Shown: positions 46,229-57,910 of the stretch, in pieces
How positions within the stretch are numbered: position 1 is the stretch's first letter
How the letters are laid out: each line of letters starts with the position of its first letter
Assembly: GCA_949126835.1 (NCBI GenBank)
Contig: OX421507.1
Span: 9,142,121-9,206,120 of the forward strand
Length of the DNA: 64,000 bases
From: Anisus vortex
Taxonomy: Eukaryota; Mollusca; Gastropoda; Planorbidae
Direction of reading: 5' to 3'
The notes under the pieces: model-generated
Told to the model about the DNA's origin: nothing
Seen by the model: the letters and a program-made list of their open reading frames with translations, nothing else
The model's database searches: none
Translations under genes and position numbers: made by a program

Positions 46229-47469
46229 CTAATACAAAAGTAAATTCATTTTTTAAAAGCGGTTTTAATAAACTGAAACGATAATAATCGGAATAATAAA
46301 ATTACAAAATGACAATATATATAATGTGGCTTTAATAGGTGCCGTCCACAAATGTTATCCCGCGATTTGGGCATATTTCAACCCCACTCCCGAAATGTTG
46401 CAAATGGTCACAGAAAATCGGAACTTCTTTCCAATGTGACGTCACAAACACTCAGCATCCAGACATCTTAAAACAACAACAGCAACATAATTCCAATTTT
46501 AAAATCATCATGTTTCAATTTCAATTTTATTGTCATCGTCGTAATAGTATTACAATAAACAATATAATTAATGTAGTTAATTAAGAAAAACGTGCTAAAG
46601 TTGAATTTCCATTTAAAGATGCACATTTTTGGGGTTGACGTGACTTTGCTTAAATACCCCCCCCCCTTTTCCTTGTCACATAATGTCACAAATGTTTGAT
46701 CCTCCTGGATGGCATTTAAATACCCCCCCCCCCCCCATGAAAAAAACCCACAAAAAAACAACAACATTATACTGAATTAAGATACTCACGTTAACCTTTG
46801 CGCAATGAAAAAATGCTGACCACACAAAACCCCCCTTGTAGGGTGCGATTATTGTAACTGGTCGCCCCTGCTTCACCACCCCTGAATACCTTTTTTGATC
46901 TTAGTAAGTCACCCATGCAGCTAGAATATATCGATTAAGTCTATGTCAGACATATTACACAGTGATACATCACCCCAGAATCGTTTGTTGATTTTTTCCT
47001 CATAGGCCCACTATTTGACTGTAAAAAAAAATAATTCCAGTTATGCTATAAAAAATTGACAATTTGTTGTAATTTTCGTAAAGTCTTATAACATTTTTTA
47101 TATAAAGAAAAGAAAAAAAAAAGAAATAAGAAACTGAAATCATATATTTCATTAGTTAGACCTCGACATAAATATAGCTGACATCTTGTTTCTGGTGATA
47201 CCCATCATCTAAAGACAATATAAAAAACATCTACAACAAATTAGAGAAAAGTTGTAGAGTTCAGTGCAAGTAAATATTATCAACTGAAAAGTGTGACGCT
47301 GAAATTATAATTGAAAACCCATAAGCTAAAAGGTGCAAGATCAAAATAAACATAACGCATATAATTGCTCCTAACTTAGAAAAACAAACTAAACAATCTT
47401 GTGATATACTCAGACAAAGGGATAAACACACTTTATATATGTAAGAAAATTATTCAATATATAAAACGT
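46229..47469. other. No gene recognised
   Basis: Contains poly-C runs near 46660 and 46721. Frames of 80-100 codons here include homopolymer-encoded residues and are not supported. Confidence 0.5.
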
Positions 47470-47630
47470 TTATCTTCCAGAGCTTGGAATGAGTTGTTTA
47501 AACAAACCAGGAAAATCTAAGCTTACGACTTGAAAGTATTAAAAAAACGTATCAAAAGGCTAAATTAAAAATACATATAACTGTAGGACACAATAATCTT
47601 TTGAAGGAGCGTCTCTGATAATTAAAAAAT
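47470..47630 (+). mobile_element. LINE 3' tail (CR1/L2-like), degenerate
   Basis: CTTGGAATGAGTTGTTTAAA then CAAACCAGGAAAATC, GAGCGTCTCTGATAATTA. Older member of the family, just downstream of gene 4. Confidence 0.55.
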
Positions 47631-47704
47631 ACAAAATCACTACATTATTAAAAGTATCTCTGAATCGGGAAAAGTGTAAATTCATTTCATTGAAATATTT
47701 TGTT

Positions 47705-49898
47705 TCAATCTGTGGCAAACGGAGCATGGGGAACCTCGCAAAGAAACCTTGACCGGAAGTTCTGCTCAGACTTCAAGCACGGCACGTCTACCATACTTAA
47801 CCCTTGACCTACATCCAGTGCCAGGCAGTCGTTGTTATTACCACTGACGTTGATGGGGTGGCCCGGCGCCCAGGAAAGATAGGGCGTCGTTTTGATTGGC
47901 TTTCGCGTGAAATGCCACTGTCCTTCCTGGGCAAGGTCCGAGCCAGCGACGAGCACCAGCGTGTCGTTCGTGATGTGGACGCTGCCGAAGAAGTCCTTGA
48001 TGCTGATCATTTCCTGCTCGCTGTCTATCTCGGCCAAATAGCCACCTTGGAATCTGCACATAGCCTCGGCCCGATCAAGGTCCAGATTACTGTATTTTGA
48101 CAAGTGATACATCCGGCCGATCACGAGGGCAGACGCCACAAAGACAGCTGACCTGGCATCGTCCAATCGTTTCTCCCAGATGTCTGAAATTAAAACGTTA
48201 TCACTTAATTACTATATTAAGAGGCCCTCTGTCAAATATCGCTTATTTAATATTTTATATATCTCTCTATATATATCTATAATATATATCTAAATATATA
48301 CACATATCTATATATCTATATTTATATACACAACACAATAACAATCTGTTACAATGCTCAGATAAACAAAAGATTAAAACACTTTTCCTATTTTATATGC
48401 AAGAACAAACGCACATTAGTTCTCCTTCTTCGCATGTGTCATGCGATCATGGAAAGGGTTGCCCGAACAAACCAGGTAAAGAAATAACTTAGTAAGTAAG
48501 TAAAGTACCCGTCTGACTAAACTGATCATAGGGCCAGTGAAAAAGTAACATTATTTCAAACACTAATCGAAATGTATAACTAAACACAAACCACAGATAA
48601 GCTTAGATTTGCAGTGATCTGCTGTATGCGCCTATAACATATAAGATAAAAAACATATTTATTTCTGTAAATCTATCTTACTATGTGGCTATGCATCTAA
48701 TGTATTTTGCTCTATATCTATGTATCTATCTGTCTATCAACTTGATTCATAATTAATCCAAGCATTGATTGGTCACTACCAAGCCAGCAGGCAACCAATT
48801 CTTCCAGTAGGCCCTACGTGTACTAGAGCCTGAGAGAAATTTCAGTTTTTTGTCCATTGCCAAAACCAATGACACATTACAAACCCAACTGTATGGGAAA
48901 GGACAGCACATATTCTAATAGAACAAGAAATCCAAAAAGAAGATGGAGATAGATAGGCCACACATTGAGAAGACCGACTACAAATCTGACTAGAGAACCT
49001 CTTGCTTGAAATCCACGGGGTGCAAGATGAAGAGGTAGACCCAAGAACACCTGGCGGAAAGGAGTAGAAAAGGATGTGCAGCTGATCGGGAAAAGCTGGA
49101 AAGAGCTTGAGAAGTTAGCCAGAGACAGGAATGCATGGATATAAATTGTTAATGGCCTATGCTCAAATGGGAGTTGATAATAGCGAAGAAGAATACGAGG
49201 CCAGCAAACAAACAACTCTTCCAGTACATGTATCAGAGCCAGATTTTGTCCATTGCCAAAACCGATGACACATTTGACATTTGACATTTAAACCACCTTA
49301 CCTGTAGCGTTGTGCGTGGCGGCTTGCAGGTAGCCCCTGATGGCATCCAGCTCCGTAAACAGGTCATCAGAGTCGGGCTTTTCGTGGGTGACAACAACCT
49401 CAGCGCTAACCTCCCCGTCATTGTCGTCCTCCTGTGTAGTGGCTACACAGCTATACAAGCCGGCGACGCTTATGTTCGGGTTGTTCCAGTGGAGGCTCAG
49501 GTAGGAGTCCTGTGTCTTGGAGATGGTTCCACTGACATTATATACAGGATTAGCTATTGAAGGATGTGCGGCTGTTCTAAACGTTACAGCGGCAATGTCA
49601 ACAAATTGTGGTTCTATCGTGTCATTTGAATGGGAAATTAGAATCCCAAGCACGCTGTAGCTATCTGGTGGTCCGGATGGTACTGAACAGTTAATGTCCA
49701 GCTGGCTGGTCAACCCAAGTTTAATATTCAGTGGTGTTACAACAAGATGTAAAGGGACAGCTGAAACAAGATAAATAATATATACAGAAGTCTATATATA
49801 TTTAGCTTTTCTTCTATCAATCAATATATTTACCAACATACAATCTAATAAATCAATATACCAAATCAATCTATATATCTATTTATCTCTCTCCTCTC

Positions 49899-49990
<92 letters not shown>

Positions 49991-51169
49991 GTATCTAACT
50001 GTCTATTTACGAATCGGTAATGACTAGAACAAAATTTTGTAATTCGAGGCCAAAAATTCATACTCACAAATTGTATTAAAATAAAAATTTGCTCTAGATC
50101 TATGTATGTTTTTGTTTCTTGGCGATAAATGCGCCCTGAGCTTACAATTTTGTTTGCTGACATCGCAATATATATAGGCCTATATATAATATATATAAAC
50201 GTATAATTGTTATTGTTGTATTCGTCCGTCGTGATCGACGATGACCATTTTTGTTGTTCTATGAAGTGTGGGGTGTGGCTGTACAATGGGTTTTCATGTG
50301 GCTAATGAGGCCTATCCTTGCTCGGAAGGTACGACTGCAAACCGTACAGGGGAAGGACTCAGCTGCTCTCTGTGCTCTTTGCAAAGTGCTGCTCCGTTGT
50401 GGACTGCTGAGCGCCATGAGGCACGGTCCTTGGCTGCCACCTCCCAGGAGTCGTCTTTCATTCAAAAAGCTTTAAGTGAAGCCTTGATGGTGTCTTTGTA
50501 GCGCTTTTTCGGACCACCGCGAGCTCGCTGACAGTTTTTTAGTTCGCCATAGAAGAACCCCTTTAGAAGGCGGCAGTCTGGTATGCGTAAAACATGCCCT
50601 GCCCAACGAAGCTGAGATTGCATCAGACTTGTGTGGAGGCTTGGGAGTCCTGCCCTGGCAAGTACCTCCGAGTCTGGAATTTTTTCCTGCATTTTGATAT
50701 TTAGAATTTTTGTTTCAGGCTTTTTGTGCGGAAGTGATTCAGGAGCCTAGCATGTCGTTGATAAACAGTCCAAGTCTCACATGCATATAGTAAAGTAGAA
50801 AGCACGACTGCTCTGTAGACTTTTATTTTTGTTTGGTTGCTAATGCCCCTTCTGTTCCATACATTTTTGTACAGACTTCCAAAGGTTGCACTGGCTTTTG
50901 AGATACGGAGGTTTACTTCATCATCAATGACAACACCCTGAGACAGTGTACTACCAAGGTACGTACAGCGGTTCACTGTGTTATTAAAATATCAGTGTAT
51001 TAACACTTATGACATGTAATACAAAATTTAACTATTCCAAAAGGGTTCATAAAATGTACTCCAGACATATTTCTATGTTAAGTTTTAGACAAGCAAATTA
51101 GAATTTTAACTTACCATAAACAAGCAGTGGAGAAAGATATAAACATAGCAGAAACCTTTGAAAGGCCAT
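47705..51169 (-). CDS. CREP-like gene 4: secreted IgSF + C-type lectin protein
   Basis: Three minus-strand exons, 51115-51169 (18-residue signal peptide), 49302-49760 (Ig) and 47705-48183 (lectin), all joined in phase 1 with GTAAGT/GTAAGG donors and TTTCAG/TTTCAG acceptors, give 330 residues. Ig-like domain ~19-140 with Cys43 and Cys123 (YLSLHW, GLYSC); short linker ~145-185 spanning the second intron; lectin domain ~195-323 with AEAMCRFQGGYLAEIDSEQE, LVLVAGSD, GQWHF, LSWAPGHPIN, NDCLALD and Cys214, 291, 307, 320. PGHPIN lies where EPN/QPN is expected, so it is the nearest to a canonical sugar-binding site in this cluster but still lacks the Glu/Asn pair and WND. Unlike genes 1-3 the Ig and lectin parts are on separate exons. 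Both introns hold LINE fragments, and intron 1 also a long microsatellite. Confidence 0.9.
48440..48652 (+). mobile_element. LINE 3' tail interrupted by a SINE fragment
   Basis: GGAAAGGGTTGCCCGAACAA and CAAACCAGGTAAAGAAATAA begin the LINE tail; 48495-48540 is a SINE 3' end (AGTAAAGTACCCGTCTGAC ... AGGGCCAGTGA); the tail then resumes to ATAAGATAA. The SINE inserted into the LINE tail. In intron 2 of gene 4. Confidence 0.65.
48948..49180 (+). pseudogene. LINE C-terminal fragment in intron 2 of gene 4
   Basis: Plus-strand frames give GHTLRRPTTNLTREPLA, ARRGRPKNTWRKGVEKDVQL, and WKELEKLARDRNAWI, typical non-LTR retrotransposon C-terminal motifs. Stops interrupt it. Antisense to the host gene. 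Confidence 0.75.
49897..49990. repeat. (CT)n followed by (CTAT)n microsatellite
   Basis: CT dinucleotides pass directly into TCTA tetranucleotides, in intron 1 of gene 4. Confidence 0.92.
50205..50990 (-). pseudogene. LINE C-terminal region with terminal C2H2-like zinc finger
   Basis: Three minus-strand frames in series, separated by shifts. The first has RCTYLGSTLSQGVVIDDEVN, RISKASATFGSL and LLYACETWTVYQRH, a reverse-transcriptase C-terminal region. The second has LRWAGHVLRIPDCRL and GGPKKRYKDTIKASL. The third ends in FPCTVCSRTFRARIGLIS followed by HMKTH, a CxxC...HxxxH zinc finger. This tail is shared with 54300-54600 and 60228-60330, so it marks one family. Dead copy, in intron 1 of gene 4 and in the same direction as the gene. 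Confidence 0.85.
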
Positions 51170-51640
51170 GTTGTTTTCGTTCGTTTATTTGCTAATTCAA
51201 TTACTATATTTATAAATCCACAGCGCGGGGAAATAAACAAAGGATGAGATAAGTTTTGGTTGAGTTTTATTTTAGACAGGAAGTGACCGCGTAGAATAAA
51301 ATTGGGTCCCAAATAACTATAGAGTAATAAGTACTTGTAGGCTGTTACACAGAGCACCCCCCCCCCCCTTCCTTTCCCAAATCCCCCCCCCCTTTTAAGA
51401 TTTGATAGACATCTTTATCAAACAGTGTAGTACCTTGCCAGATACTTCTGAGTCAATGAGAAAGAGTCAAGTGCTAGACAGGAAATACGTTGTTATGGGC
51501 AAAAGCTTTTAAAAGAAGATAGAAACTTTGTTGGTGTTTTTTTTTTAATAAGGCAATTCTTTTATAGCCACTTGAATGCAATACTGTCAAGATAGCTTTT
51601 AAGTTGACGCAATATTTTAAAACTCAACATTAGATAAAGA
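51170..51640. other. Upstream region of CREP-like gene 4
   Basis: Poly-C tracts near 51357-51368 and 51385-51393. No promoter motif can be assigned; no other gene. Confidence 0.45.
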
Positions 51641-51844
51641 TACGAGTGACTATACGAGTGACTATACGAGTGACTATACGAGTGACTATACGAGTGACTA
51701 TACGAGTGACTATACGAGTGACTATACGAGTGACTATACGAGTGACTATACGAGTGACTATACGAGTGACTATACGAGTGACTATACGAGTGACTATACG
51801 AGTGACTATACGAGTGACTATACGAGTGACTATACGAGTGACTA
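51641..51844. repeat. 12-bp tandem repeat (TACGAGTGACTA), 17 perfect copies
   Basis: 204 bp, no difference seen among copies. It lies 470 bp upstream of the start codon of gene 4. The unit is open on both strands and yields VTIR/IVTR repeats, not a gene. Confidence 0.95.
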
Positions 51845-51977
51845 TTGTTTTATCGTTTGAACGTTGTCCCTTATGTTTTGTTCTATCTATGCCGTTGGGA
51901 TGATCGGGACACATACAGCCACTATATACGTTTTGTTAATTTTAAATTTGAGCTTATCAATAGAATCAAGTGACTAA

Positions 51978-52445
51978 AAGCCGACCGATTTCGGTTTCGG
52001 TGCCGAAAGTAAGGTAAATGGCCTCTTCCGGTGTGGTTTCGGTTTCAGCCGAAGCCAAAAAGTTACTTCCTGATTGGTTTCGGTTTAAACTGATATTGAC
52101 TTCGGCCATCGGCCGAATATATATATATTAACTTTCAGAATTCAGGCTGCAACGCTAGTGCTGCATCTATTACTCTGCTTATTGATTATTTGATTTAGTT
52201 AAACCGTTACGAATTAATCTGTGTGAAGTAGAAAAATGAAGTTAATAAAACGGATTATTTAATCACTCCGAAGAATTTCGAAAAAATGGAGCGTGGGATT
52301 ACTGTGCAGTTTTTTTTAATATTTTGTTTGGCAATTTAGGTTTATCTTTCGGTTTCGGTCGAAGGGGTAGTTACACATTCGGTTTCGTCCGAAATTCAAT
52401 TTATAACTTTCGGTATGGTTTCGTTTTCGTCCAAAACCAAAAAAT
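51978..52445. repeat. TTCGGTTTCGG-rich element, possible hAT relic
   Basis: AAGCCGACCGATTTCGGTTTCGGTGCCGAAAG-type ends and repeated GGTTTCGGTTT/CGAAGCC words on both strands at the two ends (51985-52125 and 52345-52442) suggest a non-autonomous DNA element with complex subterminal repeats. No target duplication was found. Confidence 0.45.
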
Positions 52446-53517
52446 TAATCAATATAAAACTATATATGGAACAGCTTGATATTCTGAGACAAAAGAGTCT
52501 TTAAAAAAAACGTTTAAGACCTTTCTCTTTAACTGGTGACTCTGCGCTTTAGAACCCATACATCTACTAGTGCAATTTATACCAAGAGACCACTGAGCAT
52601 GCTAAATGTAATAGCATGGTAAGATGCGAAATACAATTAACCTTCATACTCCAAAAAGAGCGTGCCAAAATTGAACGTGCCAAATCTTAAATCATTTATA
52701 TTAACTCCGCATAATTATTTTTTTTCATTCTATGTTTGTGACCTGGCGACCCGATCATTGTAAGGCTTATTGACCCATATTCGAGTTGAAACTTTGCACA
52801 TTTAGGTGTTTCATTTGACAAAACAACAAACGAAAATCAGTTTTAACTGGTTTTTTTTATTAAACCCTATGGTGCGAACTTTTAAATCCTTATGAAGTAC
52901 TTACATAATAATATGTGTATTTTTCCATCTGAGTTATAGACCTATATTTATATAGCTAAGTTATTTCCCCCTTTAAAAAAAAAGAAAAGCAATTATTATA
53001 GATATACTAACTTAACTTTTTGTGTTTTTTGTTTCTTTGTGAGAAATGAAGAAATCCCCGGAATGCTAATGCATAACAAAATTGGTTTTAAATATTATTA
53101 CAAAAAATTTACTTTTTAAATCCTTTATATTACAGCCCAAGTGAAGAGCTTTTTAGCAAAATAGAGATAACATTTGATTTTGATAGTAAATAGTGTATTC
53201 AGTATCTGAATGCTAATAAAATCATAAAATTTATAATAATATTAAAGATAACTTTTAAGTAATTAGTTCAATAGTTGCACTTAAATGTGTGTGTTTTTAA
53301 GAGAAAACAATCCAAATCTCGTAGCCATTTGGGTGTTAATTTCCGGTAACATAGGAAAGTGATGCCAGAGAAGGGATTTCGACTAGGAAAAATTAATATT
53401 GCCACGTGTTTTAAATATTTTCCCGGTTCGTATTTTTAATAAAATGGTTAAATATAGATTTAGAGCGTCGTGTTTTGTCTATTTATCTTCCCTCTCAAAC
53501 GTCAGTTCCGTATGAGG
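52446..53517. other. AT-rich stretch; no gene
   Basis: No domain-bearing frames. Confidence 0.5.
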
Positions 53518-54085
53518 CTATAGGGCGTTTGCAATCACGTGACAAAAATCACGTGTTTTTTGTTTACTTTGTGTAATGGTGTACAATGGCCGCTGTATTA
53601 ATATAGTTTCATATAGGCTCGAGCTTTTTTTTATTGATATTTTGTGTTTAAAATGATGATTAATGTATTAATATGGATTTTATTAATTCTATATTAGATT
53701 AATAGACCTATCACAAGAAGATTCTTACATTAAAAATGTTACATTACTATTGAACGATTAGGCCTACAATGAAAATAACGAACGACTCCAATAATTCACT
53801 TCAATAAATCCTTTCAAATGCAACACTTACCGGCCAGAAATTAAGATGATGAATTGAGCTTAAAATGTTGAAATTCGTTGAAAAAATACATTGTCAGTCT
53901 TTTTCTTGTACTAGTAAGATGATCTACGACGATTTATCTAATGATTTGTGCGTAGGATTGCCAATATTCAGATGTGAATTTGGCATGATAAAGAAGTACT
54001 TCACCATTTTTGTACATCAAGTGGCTTCTATTTACACAAATACGTCACTAAAAAACCTAAGCCACGCCCTTTGCGAACGCTCTAT
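53518..54085. mobile_element. MITE with TATAGGGCGTTTGCAATC ends, copy 2
   Basis: Same family and orientation as 28324-28903; right end TTTGCGAACGCTCTA. The 98-codon frame inside it is a chance product. Confidence 0.72.
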
Positions 54086-54299
54086 TCCAAACATCTTCAG
54101 TTGCTCTTTAACTTCGCAAAGCTTTCTTTGTATACTACCTTATCTTTGGAAGGCTAATTGACCACACCCATCCATGATATTGATTTGAATCTTGGCACGT
54201 TCAACTTTTCAGCCACATCCCACCATCCCAACCCACAAGACTCAGTTTTAAAATGTGTTGTTTTTTTTCACACTATATGGTGCACATTTTAAAATATTA

Positions 54300-54600
54300 T
54301 TGAACGCTGGCCGAGGATCGATCGTCGTGGCGCAACATGACCTTCTCTGGAGCAGCAGCCCACGAAGATAAAAGGCGAAGGAAGTCGCAATTATTGAAAA
54401 GCGACACCTCAGAAGATTCAGCGAAGTCAGCTCTGCTACCACTGGCCATCAAGCCACGCATCCTTGCTCCCATTGCGGCAAACACTTTCGGGGCAAGAAT
54501 AGGCCTCATCAGCCATCTTCGGACTTACAAGCAATTATGACTCAGTCAGAAGATGGTCTTCGTCGAAAGCGATGGACAAGCATCATCCTCAACTGTCCTC
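54300..54600 (+). pseudogene. LINE C-terminal fragment, plus strand
   Basis: Open frame AEDRSSWRNMTFSGAAAHED, KRRRKSQLL, then a frame change gives CSHCGKHFRG and ARIGLISHLRTYKQL. It matches the zinc-finger-tailed LINE at 50205-50990, with the finger frameshifted between its Cys and His halves. Confidence 0.75.
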
Positions 54601-55536
54601 AATATCACATTATCTACGATGTTTCTTCCTTCCCTTTTACGAGCCAAGTGACGTTTTTTTTTATTATTATCTCCCCAGTAACTTTTCTTTCTCAATTCAC
54701 ATGCGTCCATTAGCAGTCCAGTTCTCTTCATTATTTTTCGCACCACTCTATCTCTCATTACAATATATACATGCTACAGTTATGCTAAGTTCATTACTCC
54801 TCGTCAACTCCAAAATTCCGAGTAGGAAATCTCCCCATTTCCGAATTGGTGCTTTTTTTAACTTTTTAAGCGTCACTTAAAAACATTGAAAATTATAACT
54901 TCTATTATCAATTTGATATTATACGCATGTCACAGTCACGTTTTCTATAAAAAATGATAATTTCAATTAAACTTAAATTCAATTTAGCGTAAACATATTT
55001 TAAAATAATTAGGCAGTGTAATCACTTATCTATATATTATTAAAACCAGCAATCTTCAGCCTTTTATGTTAAAAATTTCACCAAGTCGTCAACGCTATTT
55101 CACTTGGGTTAAACTTAACCGAAATAAGCTGAGTAGCTCCCGTGTTATGAATTTTCAAAGCTTATATAGATCAGTGGTTATTCGCAGCTATACTCCCAAA
55201 TTATTTTTACGCCATATTGAATTATAACTATATTTATAATTATAATGTTTTTTTAAAATAGAAAAAATCTCGCTGCCATCTGCAGTCTTGAGTATACGCC
55301 CCCCCCCCATTCCTCCCACTCTTCAGTAATCGAAATCGTTTCATGGGTCACAACTAAGGCTTTTGTTGTTTTTAAATCTTGTATATTAGCTTCGCAAAAC
55401 TTTGTAATTATGTAGACTGATGTAGGCCTATGTATGCCTCTGCTGAGGGGACAAGATCTTTGGAAGGTCTCGAAGTATTACTTCCAGTCATCCTATAGAA
55501 TTAATGCATTTTTCTCATGACAAGACATTCTATCAA
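54601..55536. other. No gene recognised
   Basis: AT-rich. TATATAGATCAGTGG at 55160 is the recurring hairpin motif. A poly-C run lies near 55300. Confidence 0.5.
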
Positions 55537-55705
55537 ATCTTATCTTATCTTATATATTACAGACGCTCCTTCTATAAAGATGATTAATGCATCCTACGTT
55601 CATCCGTGGTCCGAGTGTATTCTTGCATCTTTTATTAATGTTTTAAATGATGTTAAGTTACTGGTTTTCCTGGTTTGTTAAGGCAACCCCTTTCCGTGCC
55701 CAAAA
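55537..55705 (-). mobile_element. LINE 3' tail (CR1/L2-like), minus strand
   Basis: Begins with the repeated TTATCTTATCTTATATATTA tail and contains GACGCTCCTTCTATAAAGAT and TGATGTTAAGTTACTGGTTT. Confidence 0.78.
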
Positions 55706-55819
55706 TCTTTGATAGACATGCTAAGTGCATAGCACAAGATCATAGGAATTATAAGAAAACTTCGTTTTTTTTTTGGTGCGTTGTTTCATTATGTTTCCAG
55801 TTTTTTAATATGATATAAT

Positions 55820-55910
55820 CACTGATCTCTAAAAAGAATGGATTAGGCTCGGAAGTAACATCCTTGAGGAAATTTCCATTTTTTTCCCATTGTCACTGAT
55901 CAATATATAT
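55820..55910. repeat. Short element with CACTGATCT ends
   Basis: CACTGATCTCTAAAAAGAAT and CACTGATCAATATATAT bracket about 70 bp; CTxTAAAAAGAATGGATT recurs at 56520-56545 in inverse orientation. Same motif as 1161-1240. Confidence 0.4.
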
Positions 55911-56174
55911 AATTACCGTGAGTTTGTTTATTTATTTAGATGTTTGTTTCTGCTCTATATTCTCCTAAACCGTTTGACTAATCGGGTTAAAAGTTAAATG
56001 TATAAATTGGAAACGTCTTCCAAAAGAAATTTTTATTTTTTCAACAATGTTGCTTAATTCGTTAATTTATTTTTTTAAATAAACTTAGACCTATTACTAA
56101 TCACCGTATGTTAAGGTTATAAAACGAGTACCGTTTCCATATGATGTCCCTTTGAAATGCTTTCAAATTTAGTG

Positions 56175-56345
56175 TGTGTTCGGGACCGGGTTTTCCCGTA
56201 CTGTGAAATATTGCTGTCTACTTTTTTATTATGAACTTTTTTTATTGTTTGCTATTTGTTTTCTTTTTCTTTCCTTATGATCGTATTATTGTTAGTTTTA
56301 TATTATTAATAAGAAGTCAGAGGCTTGACAGCAACAATCCATATG
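56175..56345 (-). repeat. Dispersed repeat segment shared with 17355-17530
   Basis: GGTTTTCCCGTAC ... AGAAGTCAGAGGCTTGACAG and CAACAATCCATATGCATAT are the reverse complement, with changes, of the segment near 17355-17520. A TATAGATCAATGG motif follows. Confidence 0.6.
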
Positions 56346-56469
56346 CATATTGTGTAAAATGGCAGCAACATAGATTCCGTTCCGATCTATTTATAGATCA
56401 ATGGCACAGTAAGTTTTAAACACAATTTTATTTATATCGGTAAGTGCAGTGGAAAATTTTAGTTTTCCC

Positions 56470-56560
56470 TTTCTTCTATAGATCAGTGCTTTTCTTCACT
56501 TTGCTCAAACCAAATTATTAAGAAGGCGCAATCCATTCTTTTTATAGATCAGTGGATATA
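56470..56560. repeat. Short element with repeated TATAGATCAGTG
   Basis: TATAGATCAGTGC near 56479 and TATAGATCAGTGG near 56539 in direct orientation, with AATCCATTCTTTTTATAGAT between. Confidence 0.45.
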
Positions 56561-56617
56561 ATGCCTTAGCTTACTGGAGCTGCAGACAACAAGTCCAATA
56601 GCTGTAATGAACTAGTC

Positions 56618-57910
56618 CATAGGTTCTCAACCTTTTTCGGCTCACCGCCCCCTTAAAAAAATTTTTTTCCGCTCACCGCCGCCGCCCCCCCCCCCCCCCA
56701 ATTTAATTTTAGCGCCCACTTACCAAATGGTAATAGCATAAAATCCACTTTCCACAAAAGAGGGTGTTAAGAATGCAATACGAAATTGTTGCTAAAACTC
56801 ACAGACCAAGACAAGCTGATTGATTTTCTCCCGAAGAATCGCAATTTGCTTTTCAAAAACTCGAGCACCGAATCCAAGTCTCATACATTATTTTTAAACA
56901 GTCATTTACTGTCAGCTTTTGGTTCAACTTACACCCGTGAACAGGTTATCTACACTTAACCGCTTATTAATTGATACAGACTAATTACATTTAAACGAGT
57001 TTTTATGCTTATCTTATTTAATTTAACATAAATATAATTCTAAAACAAATTTATTTTAATTATTAATTTAGAAATATAAGAGACATATTTAATAGCACTA
57101 TTTTTGTTATTTCTGTAATTATAAATGTTTAAAATATAAACTCCTTAATTGGACAAAACAATTAATGCAGGAAATGTTTAGTTACAACTGTTTAACGTAA
57201 ATTATTTTAATCCTCTAATAATTAAATCTTGTTATGAATACCATAATGTAAAATGTTTATAAAGAAATAATAATAATCAGTAATATTTGTTACATTACAA
57301 AACAGAACTTGTTCGGCATATCTATTGAAACAAATTTGGATACGGGTTTTTTAATTGAAGGGAGATAATTAACCCGTTTCATTTGAGCTAATATTTCTAA
57401 TGTTTTTTTTTTTTTAAATAAACGGCTAACATTTATAATTTTTAAATAATCAAACTGTAAAAAGTATATGAAAATGTTATAAATATTATATGACTAAAAA
57501 ATGTATATGTATATTTTCAAGCATTACAATAACTACCCAGTTTATATGATTACTTCGTATCTATACCACATCCTGATAGTGAGATGTTAATATTAGTTAA
57601 AATCAGAAGTTAAGCGACAGTCCTATGAACTAACCATAGGACCAGACGGTTGCATACTCTACGCATTACGCATATCATATTGGCTAAATACTGACCCCTA
57701 CTTCATCGAAAAGTCATTGCCATTCCTATTTCTTATTAGTTTACAATATTATGTATGCCTACTGTTGGGGGATATCAGATATTTAGCAGCACTTGCGTTT
57801 ATATCATATTTCATGCAAAAACAAATCGATTCAAATAGCTGAGGTGTTAAAATTATATCAGGTACGTTTGTACCTCCCACTTGCCCTTCGCCCCCCGTTG
57901 AGAACCTATG
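56618..57910 (+). mobile_element. hAT element C with transposase scrap
   Basis: CATAGGTTCTCAACC and GTTGAGAACCTATG ends as in elements A and B. Flanks AACTAGTC and CTCTAGTC share six of eight bases. Near 56918-56950 the frame SAFGSTYTREQV is a damaged hAT C-terminal motif. Interior shares blocks with both the 8760 and the 10555 elements, linking the two groups. Confidence 0.82.

Noticed and set aside
51630..51914. Frames with VTIR/IVTR repeats on both strands
   Set aside because: Products of a 12-bp tandem repeat open in both directions.
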